From the NCBI GenBank assembly GCA_022361135.1, contig JAKSBM010000819.1, positions 1-5,990 of the forward strand: DNA of 5,990 bases. Direction: 5' to 3'. Positions 5,418 to 5,990 of the stretch are shown piece after piece. Under the pieces are notes generated by a model, which did not search any database, was not told where the DNA came from, and saw only the letters and a program-made list of their open reading frames with translations. The translations under genes and the position numbers were made by a program. The DNA is from Desulfobacterales bacterium. GTDB lineage: Bacteria > Desulfobacterota > Desulfobacteria > Desulfobacterales > Desulfobacteraceae. The stretch's first letter is position 1. Each line of letters begins with the position of its first letter.

Positions 5418-5990
5418 ATGAAACTTTATCAACGATCCGAATTTATCATTGGTGCGGTGCTCCTGACGGCCATGGTGGTCATCGGCACCATCAACCCGGC
5501 CTTCTGGAACCTGGAGAACATCTTCAACCTCCTTCGGAGCAACATCGTCATCGGCATCATGGCCATGGGGGTTCTGGTGGTGATGATTTCCGGGGGCATC
5601 GACGTCTCCTTCCCCGCCTTTGCCGTCACCGGCATGTACGTGACGGTGAAACTCATGAATGCGGTGGGGCTGCAGGGGGTCTTTCTGCCCATCCTCTGCT
5701 CCATCACCATCGGGGCACTGCTGGGGCTGATCAACGCCTTCTTCGTTTCCAAATTCAAGATGATTCCCCTCATTGTCACCCTGGGCACCGGGAGCATGGT
5801 CAGAGGCTTTCTTTTGGGCGTCATCGGCACCTCCATGATCAACATCAATAAGATGCCCAAGGAACTCATCGAGTTTTCCAAACTCCAGATCTTTGCCGGG
5901 GTCAACCCCGACGGGACCAAATTCGGCCTCACCGCCCTGATCCTGGTCTATGTCCTGGTGGCCGTGGGCGTCCACTGGCTGCTGAAATAC
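5418..5990 (+). CDS. Sugar ABC transporter permease (RbsC/LsrC type), N-terminal 191 residues, truncated by window edge
   Basis: This inner-membrane channel subunit of the importer begins at ATG 5418, seven bases after the ATPase stop. AAAGGAG (5395-5401) lies rather far upstream (16 bases), so translation is probably coupled to the ATPase gene. I see hydrophobic segments at about residues 9-26, 42-60, 66-80, 86-110, 114-136 and 168-188. Family motifs are SGGIDVS (58-64, usually SGGIDLS) and LLGLINAFFVSKFKMIPLIV (101-120), followed by TLGT (121-124). The reading frame is open to base 5990 with no stop. Full proteins are about 310-350 residues, so roughly the last 130 or more are missing. Importers of this class use either one permease gene as a homodimer (RbsC) or two (LsrC and LsrD); the window cannot tell which. 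Confidence 0.92.
   Translation, partial: MKLYQRSEFIIGAVLLTAMVVIGTINPAFWNLENIFNLLRSNIVIGIMAMGVLVVMISGGIDVSFPAFAVTGMYVTVKLMNAVGLQGVFLPILCSITIGALLGLINAFFVSKFKMIPLIVTLGTGSMVRGFLLGVIGTSMININKMPKELIEFSKLQIFAGVNPDGTKFGLTALILVYVLVAVGVHWLLKY

Noticed and set aside
5382..5975. Minus-strand open frames opposite the permease start
   Set aside because: The plus strand gives hydrophobic segments and the SGGIDVS motif; the opposite frames are Asp/His/Gly-rich or Met/Pro-rich shadows.

Overview
The window (5990 bases) carries one coherent sugar-uptake and catabolism locus from a moderately GC-rich bacterium. Codon choice (heavy use of GCC, CTG, ACC and CCC, with little strand bias), the cysteine-rich aldolase and the style of the genes suggest an anaerobic Desulfobacterota-like (sulfate-reducer type) organism. 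That assignment is an impression, not a proof. I see no mobile elements, tRNA or rRNA genes or CRISPR arrays.

Layout. (1) 1-817, minus strand: the N-terminal half of an AraB-type ribulokinase, cut by the left edge just before its catalytic aspartate. (2) 818-1074: a divergent control region with a good sigma70-type promoter for araB, a 6+6 palindrome on its -10, an extended -10 for the regulator, and a roughly 170-nt araB leader that can fold into two mutually exclusive GC hairpins. (3) 1075-1845, plus: a DeoR-family regulator with an unusual helix-turn-helix. (4) 1846-2053: a promoter-bearing gap that starts with a consensus extended -10. (5) 2054-2737: deoC, deoxyribose-phosphate aldolase. 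(6) 2802-3842: a secreted sugar-binding protein of the LsrB/RhaS-like type. (7) 3854-3885: a strong intrinsic terminator inside the transport operon. (8) 3917-5410: a double-domain sugar ABC ATPase. (9) 5418-5990: the first 191 residues of an RbsC/LsrC-type permease, cut by the right edge.

How they may work together. The binding protein, ATPase and permease form a CUT2-type importer that brings in an unphosphorylated sugar or sugar-like ligand. The kinase would phosphorylate a ketopentose or related compound. DeoC would split a deoxypentose phosphate to glyceraldehyde 3-phosphate plus acetaldehyde, or act on a related aldol. The DeoR-type protein probably senses a phosphorylated intermediate and controls both arms. 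The unusual point is the pairing of an arabinose-pathway kinase with a deoxyribose-pathway aldolase and an LsrB-like binding protein. No single textbook pathway uses all three, so the substrate is open. Nothing here amounts to a clearly new class of system; the most interesting points are the mixed pathway logic and the RNA/DNA control elements around araB.
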